From: Aliigemmobacter aestuarii
Lineage (GTDB): Bacteria > Pseudomonadota > Alphaproteobacteria > Rhodobacterales > Rhodobacteraceae
Reading direction: 5' to 3'
NCBI RefSeq assembly: GCF_004799285.1
Contig: NZ_SSND01000001.1
Location: 1,550,001-1,614,000 of the forward strand
DNA length: 64,000 bases
Positions 1-8,217 of this stretch are shown here, piece by piece. A model generated the notes under the pieces. That model was given only the letters and a program-made list of their open reading frames with translations. It had not been told where the DNA came from and did no database searches. The position numbers and the translations under genes are program-made. The stretch's first letter is position 1. Each line of letters starts with the position of its first letter.

Positions 1-881
1 GAAGCCGTCATCAGATCCAGGTGCGCGCCGCCGCCGTTCTTGCTGATCGTGATGTCGTCGGGCGAGGTGCGCCGGAACGCCCCCGACGCCAGATCATAGT
101 AATCGGCCACGATGTCGCCTTCGGAAATGACGCCGCGGGCAATCGGATCCTTGAACTCGCCGATATGGTGGATGGTGGTTGCCCGGCTGTCGGCAAAGAT
201 GCGGGCACGGCGCAGGGCTTCGTCGTCGACCTCGCGCATGTCGGGCCGGTAGGCCCCGATCAGGTCCAGATGCTGGCCCGGTTTCAGCCAGGCGCCTTTC
301 ACCAGGGGGTCGCGCGACATGGTGCAGGTGCAGATCACGTCAGCCGCCCTCACCGCCGTCTCAAGATCGTCGGTGGCCGTCACCCTTTCGCCTTCCATGG
401 CCCGCGCAGAGTCGATGGTCCGGCTCCAGACGGTAAATCGCGCCTGGGGAAAGATCATCGAATAGGCGGAGATCATCGACCGGGCCACGGCACCCGCGCC
501 CACGATCAGGATGGCGCGGCTGTCCGGTCGGGCCAGCTTGCGCGCGGCAAGCAGGCTGTCGCCAGCCGTCTTCCACTTGGTCACAAGGTGGAAATCCACG
601 ACCGCCTCGAGTTCGCCGGTGCGATCGGCGTAAAGCGTCACCGCGCCGTTGATCGTGGGTTTGTCCAGCGCCTTGTTTTCCGGAAAGATCGTGGCGCATT
701 TCACCAGCAGGCCAAGCCCGTCGATCCATGCCGAACGGTTCAAAAGCGTATCCTGTCCGCGATACAGGAACATGTCGGCAATCTCGGCCCGCGGCAGCCG
801 ATGGCCTGCCTCGATCGCCTCGGACAGGGTGATCCAGTCCAGATGGGCCTCTGCCTCGGGTCCAATCATTTCTACCGTCAC
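1..881 (-). CDS. Ornithine cyclodeaminase / mu-crystallin family protein (3' end outside window)
   Basis: The visible part is an NAD(P)-dependent ornithine cyclodeaminase-family protein. A GAGAVA dinucleotide-binding loop lies near residues 128-133, after the family's substrate-binding segment (KWKTAGDSLLAARKLA). The visible C-terminal part has SKNGGGAHLDL, the family's K-x-x-G-x-A-x-x-D-L type signature. I chose GTG at 881 because AAGGAGGAGG lies 9 bases upstream and the codon overlaps the stop of the HAD gene (GTGA); ATG at 869 is an alternative with no clear ribosome site. The family includes ornithine cyclodeaminase, alanine and other imine/amino-acid dehydrogenases, so the substrate is open. 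It is the last visible gene of an overlapping leftward string. Confidence 0.85.
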   Translation of the reverse strand, partial: MTVEMIGPEAEAHLDWITLSEAIEAGHRLPRAEIADMFLYRGQDTLLNRSAWIDGLGLLVKCATIFPENKALDKPTINGAVTLYADRTGELEAVVDFHLVTKWKTAGDSLLAARKLARPDSRAILIVGAGAVARSMISAYSMIFPQARFTVWSRTIDSARAMEGERVTATDDLETAVRAADVICTCTMSRDPLVKGAWLKPGQHLDLIGAYRPDMREVDDEALRRARIFADSRATTIHHIGEFKDPIARGVISEGDIVADYYDLASGAFRRTSPDDITISKNGGGAHLDLMTA

Positions 882-1501
882 AGCGCGGCCTCCTCCTTGG
901 TCAGCAATCCTTCGGCCACCAGTCGGCAGGCCCAGCCTTCGGGCCCGTCGAACAGATGGGTGCGCCAGCCGCGTGCGGCGGCCACGGCGATGTTCTCGGC
1001 CCGGTCATCGGTAAAGATCAGCCGGTCGGGGGCAATGCCGCAATCCTCCTCGACCATCTCATAGATGCGGGGCGCCGGTTTCGTGACACCCATGTGCCCC
1101 GAGACATAGCCGCGATCGAATTCCGTCAGGAATTCGTACTGCGTCTGCGCATAGGCAAAGGCATGGGTGCCGAAATTCGTCAGCGAGAAGACCGGGATGC
1201 CCTTCGCCCGCAGCCGCCGCAAGAGCGTGATCGACCCTTCGATCCGGGGCGAGGCCATGTCGATCCAGTTGTGATACCACATGCGGATTTCCTCGGCCCA
1301 GTCCGGATGACGGTCCGCCCAGTCATAGATGGTTTCGCGGAACAGCGCCCCCGCGTCGATGGCGTCGTTCATTCCGTGCAGGTCAACCGCCGCGAACAGG
1401 GCGCGCCGCCGCGCCTCGCCAATGGTGCGGTCATAGAATGACTCGGGATTCCAGCGGATCAGCACATTGCCGATGTCGAAAATCACCGCTTCGGGTGTCA
1501 T
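878..1501 (-). CDS. HAD-superfamily hydrolase (subfamily IA), 207 aa
   Basis: This is a soluble phosphatase-type HAD hydrolase. Motif I is FDIGNVLI near the N-terminus with the nucleophile Asp, motif II is SLTN, motif III is the Lys in TKPAP and motif IV is FTDDRAEN. The length and the FDIGNVLI-RWNP start resemble YihX-like sugar-phosphate phosphatases. The ATG at 1501 overlaps the stop of the EamA permease by ATGA, and its own stop overlaps the next start, so the three genes are probably co-translated. The substrate is not predictable. Confidence 0.85.
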   Translation of the reverse strand: MTPEAVIFDIGNVLIRWNPESFYDRTIGEARRRALFAAVDLHGMNDAIDAGALFRETIYDWADRHPDWAEEIRMWYHNWIDMASPRIEGSITLLRRLRAKGIPVFSLTNFGTHAFAYAQTQYEFLTEFDRGYVSGHMGVTKPAPRIYEMVEEDCGIAPDRLIFTDDRAENIAVAAARGWRTHLFDGPEGWACRLVAEGLLTKEEAAL

Positions 1502-2445
1502 GTCCTCTCCTTCTTGCGCACCGTTTCGCGCCAGAAGGTATAAAGACCCGCGCCGCAGATAAGCACAATCCCCGCCCATGCCACCCGATCGGGAAAGGTG
1601 CCAAAGACGACGGCGCCCCAGAAGATCGCCATCGGGATGCCGATGTATTCGAACGGGGCGACCAGCGCTGCCTCGCACAACCGGTAGGCCTGGCTCATCA
1701 TCAGCCCGCCGATGCCCACGGCCAGGCCGCTGGCCAGAAAGAACGGCCAGTCCCGCACCGGGGGCCAGACCCAATCGCGGAACAGGAAGGCAAGCGACGG
1801 ATCGGAAGAACCGGCCATATGGCCATCCCCCACCCAAAGCCCCATGCAGGACGAAACGCAGATGAACCCGCACTGGACATAGAAGTTCAGCGTGAAAGCG
1901 CTTTCCGTGCCGCGCAGGATGCGGGTCATGGTGTGGCTGGCCGCATAGCACAGGGCGGAAATCAGGATCAGCACCGCCGCGGGCTGGATCACGCCATTGC
2001 CCGGCCGCATCATCACCACCACTCCAAGCAGGCCGACCCCGACCGCCGCCCATCGGCGTGGCCCCACCGGTTCGCGCAGGATCAGCGCCGACATGGCGGT
2101 TATCAGCACCGGCGCGATGAAGGCCAGCGCAACCGCATCGGCAATCGGCATCGCCGCAAGTCCAAGGAAGTAGGTGACATTCGACACCATCACGATCGCG
2201 ACGCGCAGCAGATGCGCGCCGGGCCGCTTGGTGCGCAGCTGCGCCAGCCCCACCTCTGTCATGGCAATGACGGCGAGGATGATCGTCATTCCCACCAGCG
2301 CCCGGATCAGGATCACCTGATGCAGCGCATAGTCGCCCGACAGGAACTTGATCGACAGGTCGTTGACCGAAAGCGTGACCCCGCCCCCGAGGGCCAGCAG
2401 GATGCCACGGATCGGCAAGGGGTTGATCAGCTGCGCATCGCTCAT
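1498..2445 (-). CDS. EamA/DMT-family inner-membrane permease, 315 aa
   Basis: This is a drug/metabolite-transporter superfamily protein with about ten hydrophobic segments in two EamA repeats. The hydrophobic run starts at RGILLALGGGVTLSVND, and the polar C-terminus (RETVRKKERT) is cytoplasmic in this family. It is the first gene of the leftward string with the HAD hydrolase and the cyclodeaminase homologue. Family members export amino acids, purines or small metabolites; none can be assigned here. A second EamA gene lies at 15317-16282. Confidence 0.85.
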   Translation of the reverse strand: MSDAQLINPLPIRGILLALGGGVTLSVNDLSIKFLSGDYALHQVILIRALVGMTIILAVIAMTEVGLAQLRTKRPGAHLLRVAIVMVSNVTYFLGLAAMPIADAVALAFIAPVLITAMSALILREPVGPRRWAAVGVGLLGVVVMMRPGNGVIQPAAVLILISALCYAASHTMTRILRGTESAFTLNFYVQCGFICVSSCMGLWVGDGHMAGSSDPSLAFLFRDWVWPPVRDWPFFLASGLAVGIGGLMMSQAYRLCEAALVAPFEYIGIPMAIFWGAVVFGTFPDRVAWAGIVLICGAGLYTFWRETVRKKERT

Positions 2446-2493
2446 GCGCCGAAGGTGCCGCGTCGAATTTGCCCTGTCTGTCCCGCGCGCGAC

Positions 2494-2955
2494 TCAGCCG
2501 TGCAGGACTTGCCGCGCAAGCCGGTCGAGCGTGTCCAGAAACCGCGACCTGTCAGCCTTGGAAAAGGCGCGCCCGCCCCCCTGCCGGAACGGGTCGGCGG
2601 CGCGCAGATCGGCCATCAGGTCGCGCGTGGCCAGCACGTTGCCGATGTTGGCGCCGGTCAGCACCTCGCCGTTCGGCCGGATCACCCGCGCGCCTGCGGC
2701 GACGCATTTCGCGGCAAGTGGGATATCGTTCGTCACCACCACATCGCGCGGCCCGGCGGTGCCTGCGATCCACTTGTCGGCCTCGTCCGGGCCGTCGGGG
2801 ACAAAGACACTTTCCACCAGCGGGTTGGCGCTTGGCCTGATCCCGCCGTTCGACACCAGAACCATCCGCATCCCGTGGCGCGTCGCCACCCTCTCTGCCT
2901 CGGCCTTCACGGGGCAGGCATCGGCGTCGATCAGGATGCGCGGCGCCTCAGCCAT
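2494..2955 (-). CDS. DUF188 (YaiI/YqxD family) protein, 153 aa
   Basis: The start sequence [11 protein letters not shown] is the signature of the small soluble YaiI/YqxD family, which has a PIN-like nuclease fold and no firmly established role. I chose the ATG at 2955 because the motif should begin a few residues from the N-terminus; a longer reading frame to 3024 only adds unrelated residues from the neighbouring gene. The gene overlaps the stop of the formylglutathione hydrolase by 8 bases, so it is the last gene of that string. The length matches the family (about 150 aa). Confidence 0.85.
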   Translation of the reverse strand: MAEAPRILIDADACPVKAEAERVATRHGMRMVLVSNGGIRPSANPLVESVFVPDGPDEADKWIAGTAGPRDVVVTNDIPLAAKCVAAGARVIRPNGEVLTGANIGNVLATRDLMADLRAADPFRQGGGRAFSKADRSRFLDTLDRLARQVLHG

Positions 2956-3778
2956 ACAGCGCCTCGGCATGAAAGCCGATGTGGTCTTCCATGAAGGTCG
3001 AGACGAAGAAATAGCTGTGGTCATAGCCCTTGTTCATCCGGAACGTGCCGTTCTGGCGGCGCGCGGCCATCGCCTCGGCCAGGGCCTCGGGCATCAGCAG
3101 GTGCAGGAACTGATCCTTCGCGCCCTGATCCACCAGGACCGGCCCGTCAAAGCCCCGCGTCCGCATCAGCAGGGTCGAGTCATGCGCCGCCCATTTCGAT
3201 TCGTCCGCGCCCAGATAGGCGGTGAACTGCTTGCGGCCCCATTCGCTGGCCGTCGGGTGCGCGATCGGCGCAAAGGCCGACACCGACCGGAAGCGCCCCG
3301 GAAAGCTCATCGCGATGGTTAGGGCGCCATGCCCGCCCATCGAATGGCCGGTGATGGCCTGCCGGTCCTCGTCCACCTCGAACCCGTTGAACAGGACGCG
3401 CGGCAATTCGTCGGTGATGTAGTCCCACATGCGGAAATGCGGCGCCCAGGGCGATTGCGTGGCGTTCACATAGAAACCCGCGCCCTGCCCAAGGTCATAG
3501 GCCTCGTCATTGGCGATGCCCTCGCCCCGCGGGCTGGTGTCGGGAAAGACCAGCGCAACGCCCTGTTCGGCCGCCCATTTCTGTGCGCCGGCCTTCACCA
3601 TCGCGTTCTCATGCGTGCAGGTCAGCCCCGAGAGATACCAGATCACCGGAACCGGGCCGGTCTCGGCCTCTTCGGGCAGAAAAAGGCCAAAGGTCATGTC
3701 ACAACCGCAGGCCGACGAGTCATGGGAATAGACCCCCTGCACGCCGCCGAAACAGCGGTTTTCCGAAATCGTCTTCAT
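2948..3778 (-). CDS. fghA: S-formylglutathione hydrolase, 276 aa
   Basis: This serine hydrolase of the esterase D family cleaves S-formylglutathione to formate and glutathione, the last step of glutathione-dependent formaldehyde oxidation. The nucleophile motif [10 protein letters not shown] is in the middle, and the catalytic His lies in GYDHSYFF near the C-terminus. The N-terminus has the family's C-x-G-x-x-x-x-Y-x-H-x-S pattern. Length matches the family (about 278 aa). The ATG at 3778 overlaps the stop of the AEC permease (ATGA). No formaldehyde dehydrogenase gene is visible nearby, which is unusual because the two are often adjacent. Confidence 0.95.
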   Translation of the reverse strand: MKTISENRCFGGVQGVYSHDSSACGCDMTFGLFLPEEAETGPVPVIWYLSGLTCTHENAMVKAGAQKWAAEQGVALVFPDTSPRGEGIANDEAYDLGQGAGFYVNATQSPWAPHFRMWDYITDELPRVLFNGFEVDEDRQAITGHSMGGHGALTIAMSFPGRFRSVSAFAPIAHPTASEWGRKQFTAYLGADESKWAAHDSTLLMRTRGFDGPVLVDQGAKDQFLHLLMPEALAEAMAARRQNGTFRMNKGYDHSYFFVSTFMEDHIGFHAEALYG

Positions 3779-4728
3779 CCCTGTCCTCCCAGATCCGGAT
3801 TGAGCCCCGTCACCCACGCGATCACCAGTGACACTGTCACGATGCTGACCGCCGTCGAGATCAGGATCGAGGTCGAAACCCGTTGCGGGGCCACCCCGTA
3901 GTGTTGCGCCAGAATATAGACATTGCCCGCCACGGGAAGCGAGGCCGCCGCGATCATCACACCCGCCGCGAAGGATTCCACCTCGAACAGCACCAGCGCG
4001 GAAAAGGCCACCGCCGCCGGGTGCAGCACGAGTTTCGCGAAGGACAGCCAGGCCGCAACCTCGATCCGTTCCGCCGAACGGCCCGCCAGCGAGGCACCGA
4101 TGGCAAAAAGCGCCCCCGGCGTTGCCGCCGCGCCGAGAATACCCATGAATTCGTTGATCGGGCCGGGCACCGGCGATCCCGTCGCCGACCAGACAAGCCC
4201 CGCCACCATCGACACGATCATCGGATTCTTCAGAAGGCCCAGCCCAAGCGCGCGGAAAATGCCCAGGCTCATCCGCCCTTCGCGCACACCGGTGATGATC
4301 AGCGTGATCAGGCTGGAAAAGACGATCATGTCGATCACCAGCACCATCAGGACGGGCCCCGCCGCCTCGGCCCCCAAGAGCACGACCAGCATCGGCACGC
4401 CCAGAAACCCGGTGTTTCCGATGACCGCGCATTGCGCCTCGATCGCGGCCTCGGCAAGGCTGACGCGACGCAGGAAGGCCACGCCCAGAGCCAGCAGATA
4501 GACGACCGCGCAGCCCGCAAGATAGGCCATCGCAAAGCGCGCATCGAAGATGTCCGACAGCGACAGGTTCGAGGTGAAGCGGAACAGCATCGCCGAAAGG
4601 GCGAAGTAGAAGACGAATTTCGTCAGGTAGGCCGTCGCCTCGGGCGTGAAGAATCGCACGCGCCCGGCCCAGTATCCCAGTCCGATCAGGGCAAAGAACG
4701 GCAATGTCTTCAAAAAGATGGGCAGCAT
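3775..4728 (-). CDS. AEC (auxin efflux carrier) family permease, 317 aa
   Basis: This membrane protein has about ten transmembrane helices in two inverted halves. It opens with LPIFLKTLPFFALIGLGYWAG, typical of bacterial AEC transporters, some of which carry malonate, malate or other organic acids. I chose ATG at 4728, which puts the first helix right at the N-terminus; a longer frame to 4764 adds a polar tail without family resemblance. It heads the string AEC - fghA - DUF188. The substrate is unknown. Confidence 0.85.
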   Translation of the reverse strand: MLPIFLKTLPFFALIGLGYWAGRVRFFTPEATAYLTKFVFYFALSAMLFRFTSNLSLSDIFDARFAMAYLAGCAVVYLLALGVAFLRRVSLAEAAIEAQCAVIGNTGFLGVPMLVVLLGAEAAGPVLMVLVIDMIVFSSLITLIITGVREGRMSLGIFRALGLGLLKNPMIVSMVAGLVWSATGSPVPGPINEFMGILGAAATPGALFAIGASLAGRSAERIEVAAWLSFAKLVLHPAAVAFSALVLFEVESFAAGVMIAAASLPVAGNVYILAQHYGVAPQRVSTSILISTAVSIVTVSLVIAWVTGLNPDLGGQG

Positions 4729-4843
4729 CGCAGGCCTGTCAGAGGTTCGCGAACTTGGTCCCACGCCCTCCGGCCGGATGCAAGCCCGGATCGCCCCGAT
4801 CCGTTTCCAACGGAACGGTCAGGGTGAATTCCCCCGGCCGCGG

Positions 4844-5536
4844 TCAGCGAAAGACGGTCAGGATCTGGTCGAGCGGCTTCTTGCGCTTGGCCACGGCGGG
4901 CACCGTTGCGTCATCTGCAGGATAACCCACCGGAAGGATCATCACCGCCTTCTCATGCGCCGGACGTCCGCAAAGCTCGGGAAGAAACTTCATCGGGTTC
5001 GGCGTATGGGTCAGGCAAACGAGTCCGGCCATGTGCAGGGCCGTGATCAACATTCCGGTCGCGATACCCACGCTTTCCGGCACGTAATAGTTCTTGTAGC
5101 GTTGCCCGTCCTCCGTCACCCCGTACCGTTGGGCAAAGACCACGATCAGCCAGGGCGCGTCGGTCAGATGGGGCTTGCTGACCCCGGTGCCGATCGGTTC
5201 CAGCGCGGCAAGCCATTCGTCGCCCGCGCCACCGGAATAGAACTCGCGCTCTTCCTCTTCTGCCGCCTCGCGGATCTTCGCCTTCATCGCCGGGTCGGAA
5301 ATGGCCGCGAAATGCCAGGGCTGGTGATTGGCACCCGACGGGGCGCTGCCCGCGGCCTCGATGCAGGCGGTAATCACCGACTCGGGCACCGTGCGGCTGG
5401 AATAGTCGCGTACGGAATGGCGCTTTTTCATGTAGTCGCGAAAAGCCTGAACCTCGGCCAGGGCCCCCGCGTCATCGCGTTGCACCCGGTCGGGCAGGGG
5501 CAGCGCCTGATAGGTGACTTCGCCCTTCTTGTACAT
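4844..5536 (-). CDS. Nitroreductase-family FMN oxidoreductase, 230 aa
   Basis: The protein has the nitroreductase fold signature: KKRHSVRDYS near residues 37-46 (phosphate-binding Arg/Ser) and SAPSGANHQPWHFAA (FMN contacts). A downstream segment (LHMAGLVCLTHTPNPMKFL) and the LPVGYPADDA motif complete the FMN-binding domain. It is a soluble homodimer in this family and uses NAD(P)H to reduce nitro compounds, quinones or flavins; the natural substrate is unknown. The gene stands alone, 19 bases downstream of mbfA on the same strand, and could be on its transcript. Confidence 0.88.
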   Translation of the reverse strand: MYKKGEVTYQALPLPDRVQRDDAGALAEVQAFRDYMKKRHSVRDYSSRTVPESVITACIEAAGSAPSGANHQPWHFAAISDPAMKAKIREAAEEEEREFYSGGAGDEWLAALEPIGTGVSKPHLTDAPWLIVVFAQRYGVTEDGQRYKNYYVPESVGIATGMLITALHMAGLVCLTHTPNPMKFLPELCGRPAHEKAVMILPVGYPADDATVPAVAKRKKPLDQILTVFR

Positions 5537-5555
5537 CTTACCCCCTGTTCCGGGG

Positions 5556-6533
5556 TCAGCCGCCGCCGATCAACGCCCCCGCCGCGAACACCAGAGCACC
5601 GCCCAGCACGACTTGCAAGGCCGCACGCAGAAAGGGCGTTTCCATGTACTTGTTCTGGATCCAGGCAATCGCCCACAGTTCGATGAACACCACGATCATG
5701 GCGATCGTCGTCGCGGTCCAGAATTCGGGGATCAGATAGGGCAGTGCATGGCCCATCCCGCCGAGGGTGGTCATCACGCCGGACGCAAGGCCACGCTTCC
5801 ACGGGCTGCCACGGCCCGAAAGCACGCCATCGTCATGCGCGGCTTCTGTGAAGCCCATGGAAATCCCCGCCCCCACGCTGGCCGCCGAACCCACAAGGAA
5901 GGTCGTCCATGTGTCCTGCGTGGCGAAGGCCGTCGCAAAAATCGGGGCGAGCGTGGAAACCGACCCGTCCATCAACCCCGCAAGCCCCGGCTGCACCCAT
6001 GTCAGGATGAACTGCCGCCGGGCGCTGCGGTCTTCCTCGCTGCGGCTGTCGTCATCCAGATGCTGGCTCGCCAGATCTTCGGCGGTGCGTTCATGCCCCG
6101 CCTCGGCCGCCGCCAGATCGCCCAACAGCCGACGGGTGCCCGCATCGGTCGTGACCTGCGCGGCGCGGGTGTAGAAGGCCTGCGCCTGCGCTTCCATGGC
6201 GCGGGCTTCGTCGCGAATCGAGTCAAGGCTCAGGTTTTCGGTCAGCCAGATGGGCTTGCGGGCGTAATAGCCCGCGACATGTTCGCGCCGGATCAGGGGG
6301 ATGACATCACCAAAGCGTTGGCTGTGCAGGTCGATCAGCCGTTGGCGATGCTGATCTTCCTCGGCCGCCATACCCTCGAAAAGGGCGGCTGAAGCGGGGT
6401 AATCCGCGCGAAGACGCTGCGCAAAACTGCGATAGATGCGCGCGTCATCCTCTTCCGAGGAAATCGCCAGCGCCAGAACCTCTTGCTCGCTCAGGTCGGA
6501 AAAACGGCGGCGACCGCCGAAACCGGGGATCAT
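5556..6533 (-). CDS. mbfA: Membrane-bound ferritin MbfA (rubrerythrin-like domain + VIT1 domain), 325 aa
   Basis: The N-terminal half (about residues 15-155) is a ferritin-like four-helix diiron domain with Glu/His ligands in SSEEDD, AAEEDQH (58-62), RDEARAME and AAAEAGHE (144-147). The C-terminal part (about 175-325) is a VIT1-type membrane domain with a glycine-rich start (GLAGLMDGSVSTLAPIFA). Known MbfA proteins of Bradyrhizobium and Agrobacterium export iron and protect against iron and peroxide stress, and are repressed by Irr. An Irr-type iron control element sits 14 bases upstream of the start, which supports both the name and the regulation. AAAGGG about 7-12 bases upstream of the ATG may be the ribosome site. 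Confidence 0.93.
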   Translation of the reverse strand: MIPGFGGRRRFSDLSEQEVLALAISSEEDDARIYRSFAQRLRADYPASAALFEGMAAEEDQHRQRLIDLHSQRFGDVIPLIRREHVAGYYARKPIWLTENLSLDSIRDEARAMEAQAQAFYTRAAQVTTDAGTRRLLGDLAAAEAGHERTAEDLASQHLDDDSRSEEDRSARRQFILTWVQPGLAGLMDGSVSTLAPIFATAFATQDTWTTFLVGSAASVGAGISMGFTEAAHDDGVLSGRGSPWKRGLASGVMTTLGGMGHALPYLIPEFWTATTIAMIVVFIELWAIAWIQNKYMETPFLRAALQVVLGGALVFAAGALIGGG

Positions 6534-6546
6534 GATGTGCCCTTTC

Positions 6547-6561
6547 TTAGAATGGTTCTAA
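6547..6561. promoter_or_regulatory. Irr-type iron control element (ICE) upstream of mbfA
   Basis: TTAGAATGGTTCTAA is a perfect 6+3+6 inverted repeat and matches the ICE core (TTAGAA-N3-TTCTAA) bound by the heme/iron regulator Irr in alphaproteobacteria. Its centre is about 21 bases upstream of the mbfA ATG, a position suited to repression by blocking RNA polymerase. Irr repression of mbfA under low iron is established in rhizobia; its operation here is inferred. Confidence 0.85.
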
Positions 6562-6593
6562 GTTAACCGCTCTGCCACCGGGGTTCAAGGCCC

Positions 6594-7916
6594 CTATGGA
6601 TGGGGCGATGGCGGCTTTGAATTGTCCAGAACGCGAACCTCGCGCTGCGGGAAGGGTATGGAAATGCCATTCGCCTGAAACGCATCCCACAGCGCCAGAT
6701 AGACGTTGCCGCGGATGTTGGTCAGGCCCTCCGTCGGATCGCTGATCCAGAACCGCAGGATGTAATCCACCGAACTGTCGCCAAAGCCTACGATATGGCA
6801 GACCGCGGGCTTGTCGCGCAGCACGCGGGATGTCTTCATCGCCGCCTCCACGGCCAGCGCGCGCACCTTGTGCGGATCGTCGCCATAGGACGTGCCAAAG
6901 AACAGGTCCAGCCGCACGAAATCGTTCGAATGCGACCAGTTCACAACCTGACCGGTGATCAGGTCTTCGTTCGGGATCAGGAATTCCTTGCCGTCGCGGG
7001 TGACGACCGAAACATAGCGCGCGCCGAGGCTTTCGATCCACCCAAAGGTGTCGCCAAGGCTGATCACGTCGCCGGGCTTTACCGATTTGTCCAGCAGGAT
7101 GATCACACCCGAGACAAGGTTCGACACCACCTTTTGCAGGCCGAAGCCCAGGCCGACGCCGATGGCACCCGACAGGACGGCCAGACCCGTCAGGTCAAAG
7201 CCCACCGCCTTCAGCCCGATGAAGAAGGCCGCACCGTAAAGGCCGATCTGCAGGATCTTGACCGCCAGCACCCGCATCGAGGGGCTGATGTCTTCGTTCG
7301 CGCGAATCCGGTTCGAGGCGCCCTGCGTCATCAGCCGCGCGCCGGTGAACAGCGCGCCGGTCACCACCAGCGCCTTCAGCACCGTCAGGGCCGAGATGCG
7401 GAAATCGCCGAAGGTGACCGCCAGACTGTCAAGGAATTGCGAAACCGGATCGACAAACCCCAGAAAAAGCAGTGTGACATAGGCCCAGCCCAGCCATGTC
7501 ACAAGCTGCCTGAGAAACCGGTTGCGGATGATCCGCGTGACCAGCCCGATCACCAACCAGGCCGTGGCGATGGTGGCGACCAGTTCCACCAGGTACCGCC
7601 GCGAGGGGAAGGGCGTGATCTGTGCGATGACAAAGGCGGCAGCCCAGGCGAACAGGACAAAAACGATCCCGCGCAGGCGACGTCGGAAAACCGACATCAG
7701 CCGCAACTGCCAAATCCGCAACCCCTCGTGGCTTCGAATCCAGTCGTCCACCCGCGGCGACAGCCAGCGGGCGACCAGATGGGCCAGGATGGCCAGCGCC
7801 AGCAATAGTCCCAACTGATACAGGCGCGTGGGGATGAACAGCGTCTTTATAAAGGCGAAGAGCTGCGCCCAAAGGCCCTCGGCGCTCTGTAGAATTCCCT
7901 GATCGATCAGATCCAT
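6594..7916 (-). CDS. MscS-family mechanosensitive channel, 440 aa
   Basis: This is an inner-membrane small-conductance mechanosensitive channel homologue. Several hydrophobic segments precede the pore-lining helix and the conserved MscS core (LAVLSGAIGVGLGFGLQ), followed by the beta domain (KSVKPGDVISLGDTFGWIESLGARY) and a cytoplasmic C-terminal domain. At 440 aa it is longer than E. coli MscS (286 aa), with extra N-terminal membrane segments. I chose ATG at 7916; an upstream frame to 7955 adds a tail without hydrophobic character. It probably releases solutes on osmotic downshift. Confidence 0.88.
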   Translation of the reverse strand: MDLIDQGILQSAEGLWAQLFAFIKTLFIPTRLYQLGLLLALAILAHLVARWLSPRVDDWIRSHEGLRIWQLRLMSVFRRRLRGIVFVLFAWAAAFVIAQITPFPSRRYLVELVATIATAWLVIGLVTRIIRNRFLRQLVTWLGWAYVTLLFLGFVDPVSQFLDSLAVTFGDFRISALTVLKALVVTGALFTGARLMTQGASNRIRANEDISPSMRVLAVKILQIGLYGAAFFIGLKAVGFDLTGLAVLSGAIGVGLGFGLQKVVSNLVSGVIILLDKSVKPGDVISLGDTFGWIESLGARYVSVVTRDGKEFLIPNEDLITGQVVNWSHSNDFVRLDLFFGTSYGDDPHKVRALAVEAAMKTSRVLRDKPAVCHIVGFGDSSVDYILRFWISDPTEGLTNIRGNVYLALWDAFQANGISIPFPQREVRVLDNSKPPSPHP

Positions 7917-8060
7917 ACGATGCCTCCCACACGCAGCCGAGCCTTGCATCCCCACGGCCCGACGTCAAATCTGGCGCGCTCACGGATTGCTTCAGGCTTT
8001 GGCCGGGCGCCGGCCTTGATCCCTTGCGTTGCACGGGGATTCGGGCGTATTTAGCGGGTC

Positions 8061-8153
8061 ATGAACGGGTTCATCTACTTCAACATCACCGATCATGCGC
8101 GGCTTCCGGCCCGCTTCTTCGGCATGACCCGCACGATCCTCGCCCGACTGTGA
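8061..8153 (+). CDS. Possible 30-codon leader ORF upstream of leuC
   Basis: An ATG-started frame of 30 codons (beginning MNGFIYFNITDHARLPARFF, ending TRTILARL) lies 64 bases before leuC in the 301-base gap between mscS and leuC. It has no clear Shine-Dalgarno and only four Leu codons, so it is not a classical leucine attenuator peptide. The amino-acid makeup looks protein-like rather than random. Nothing else with coding character is visible in 7917-8217. Translation is unproven. Confidence 0.3.
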   Translation: MNGFIYFNITDHARLPARFFGMTRTILARL

Positions 8154-8217
8154 CGGTCGGCCTGCGTAACCACGCCCACCGAATTCCCTGCCATCATCCA
8201 AACCCGAGGTGAGAGCC

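Noticed and set aside
21-1064. Long plus-strand frames opposite the cyclodeaminase and HAD genes
   Set aside because: Arg/Pro/Gly-rich shadow translation opposite clear family members.
6555-6595. tRNA D-arm-like string (minus strand GGTGGCAGAGCGGTTAAC) in the mscS-mbfA gap
   Set aside because: The following bases are the ICE palindrome and mbfA; no T arm, acceptor stem or CCA can be formed, so it is not a tRNA.
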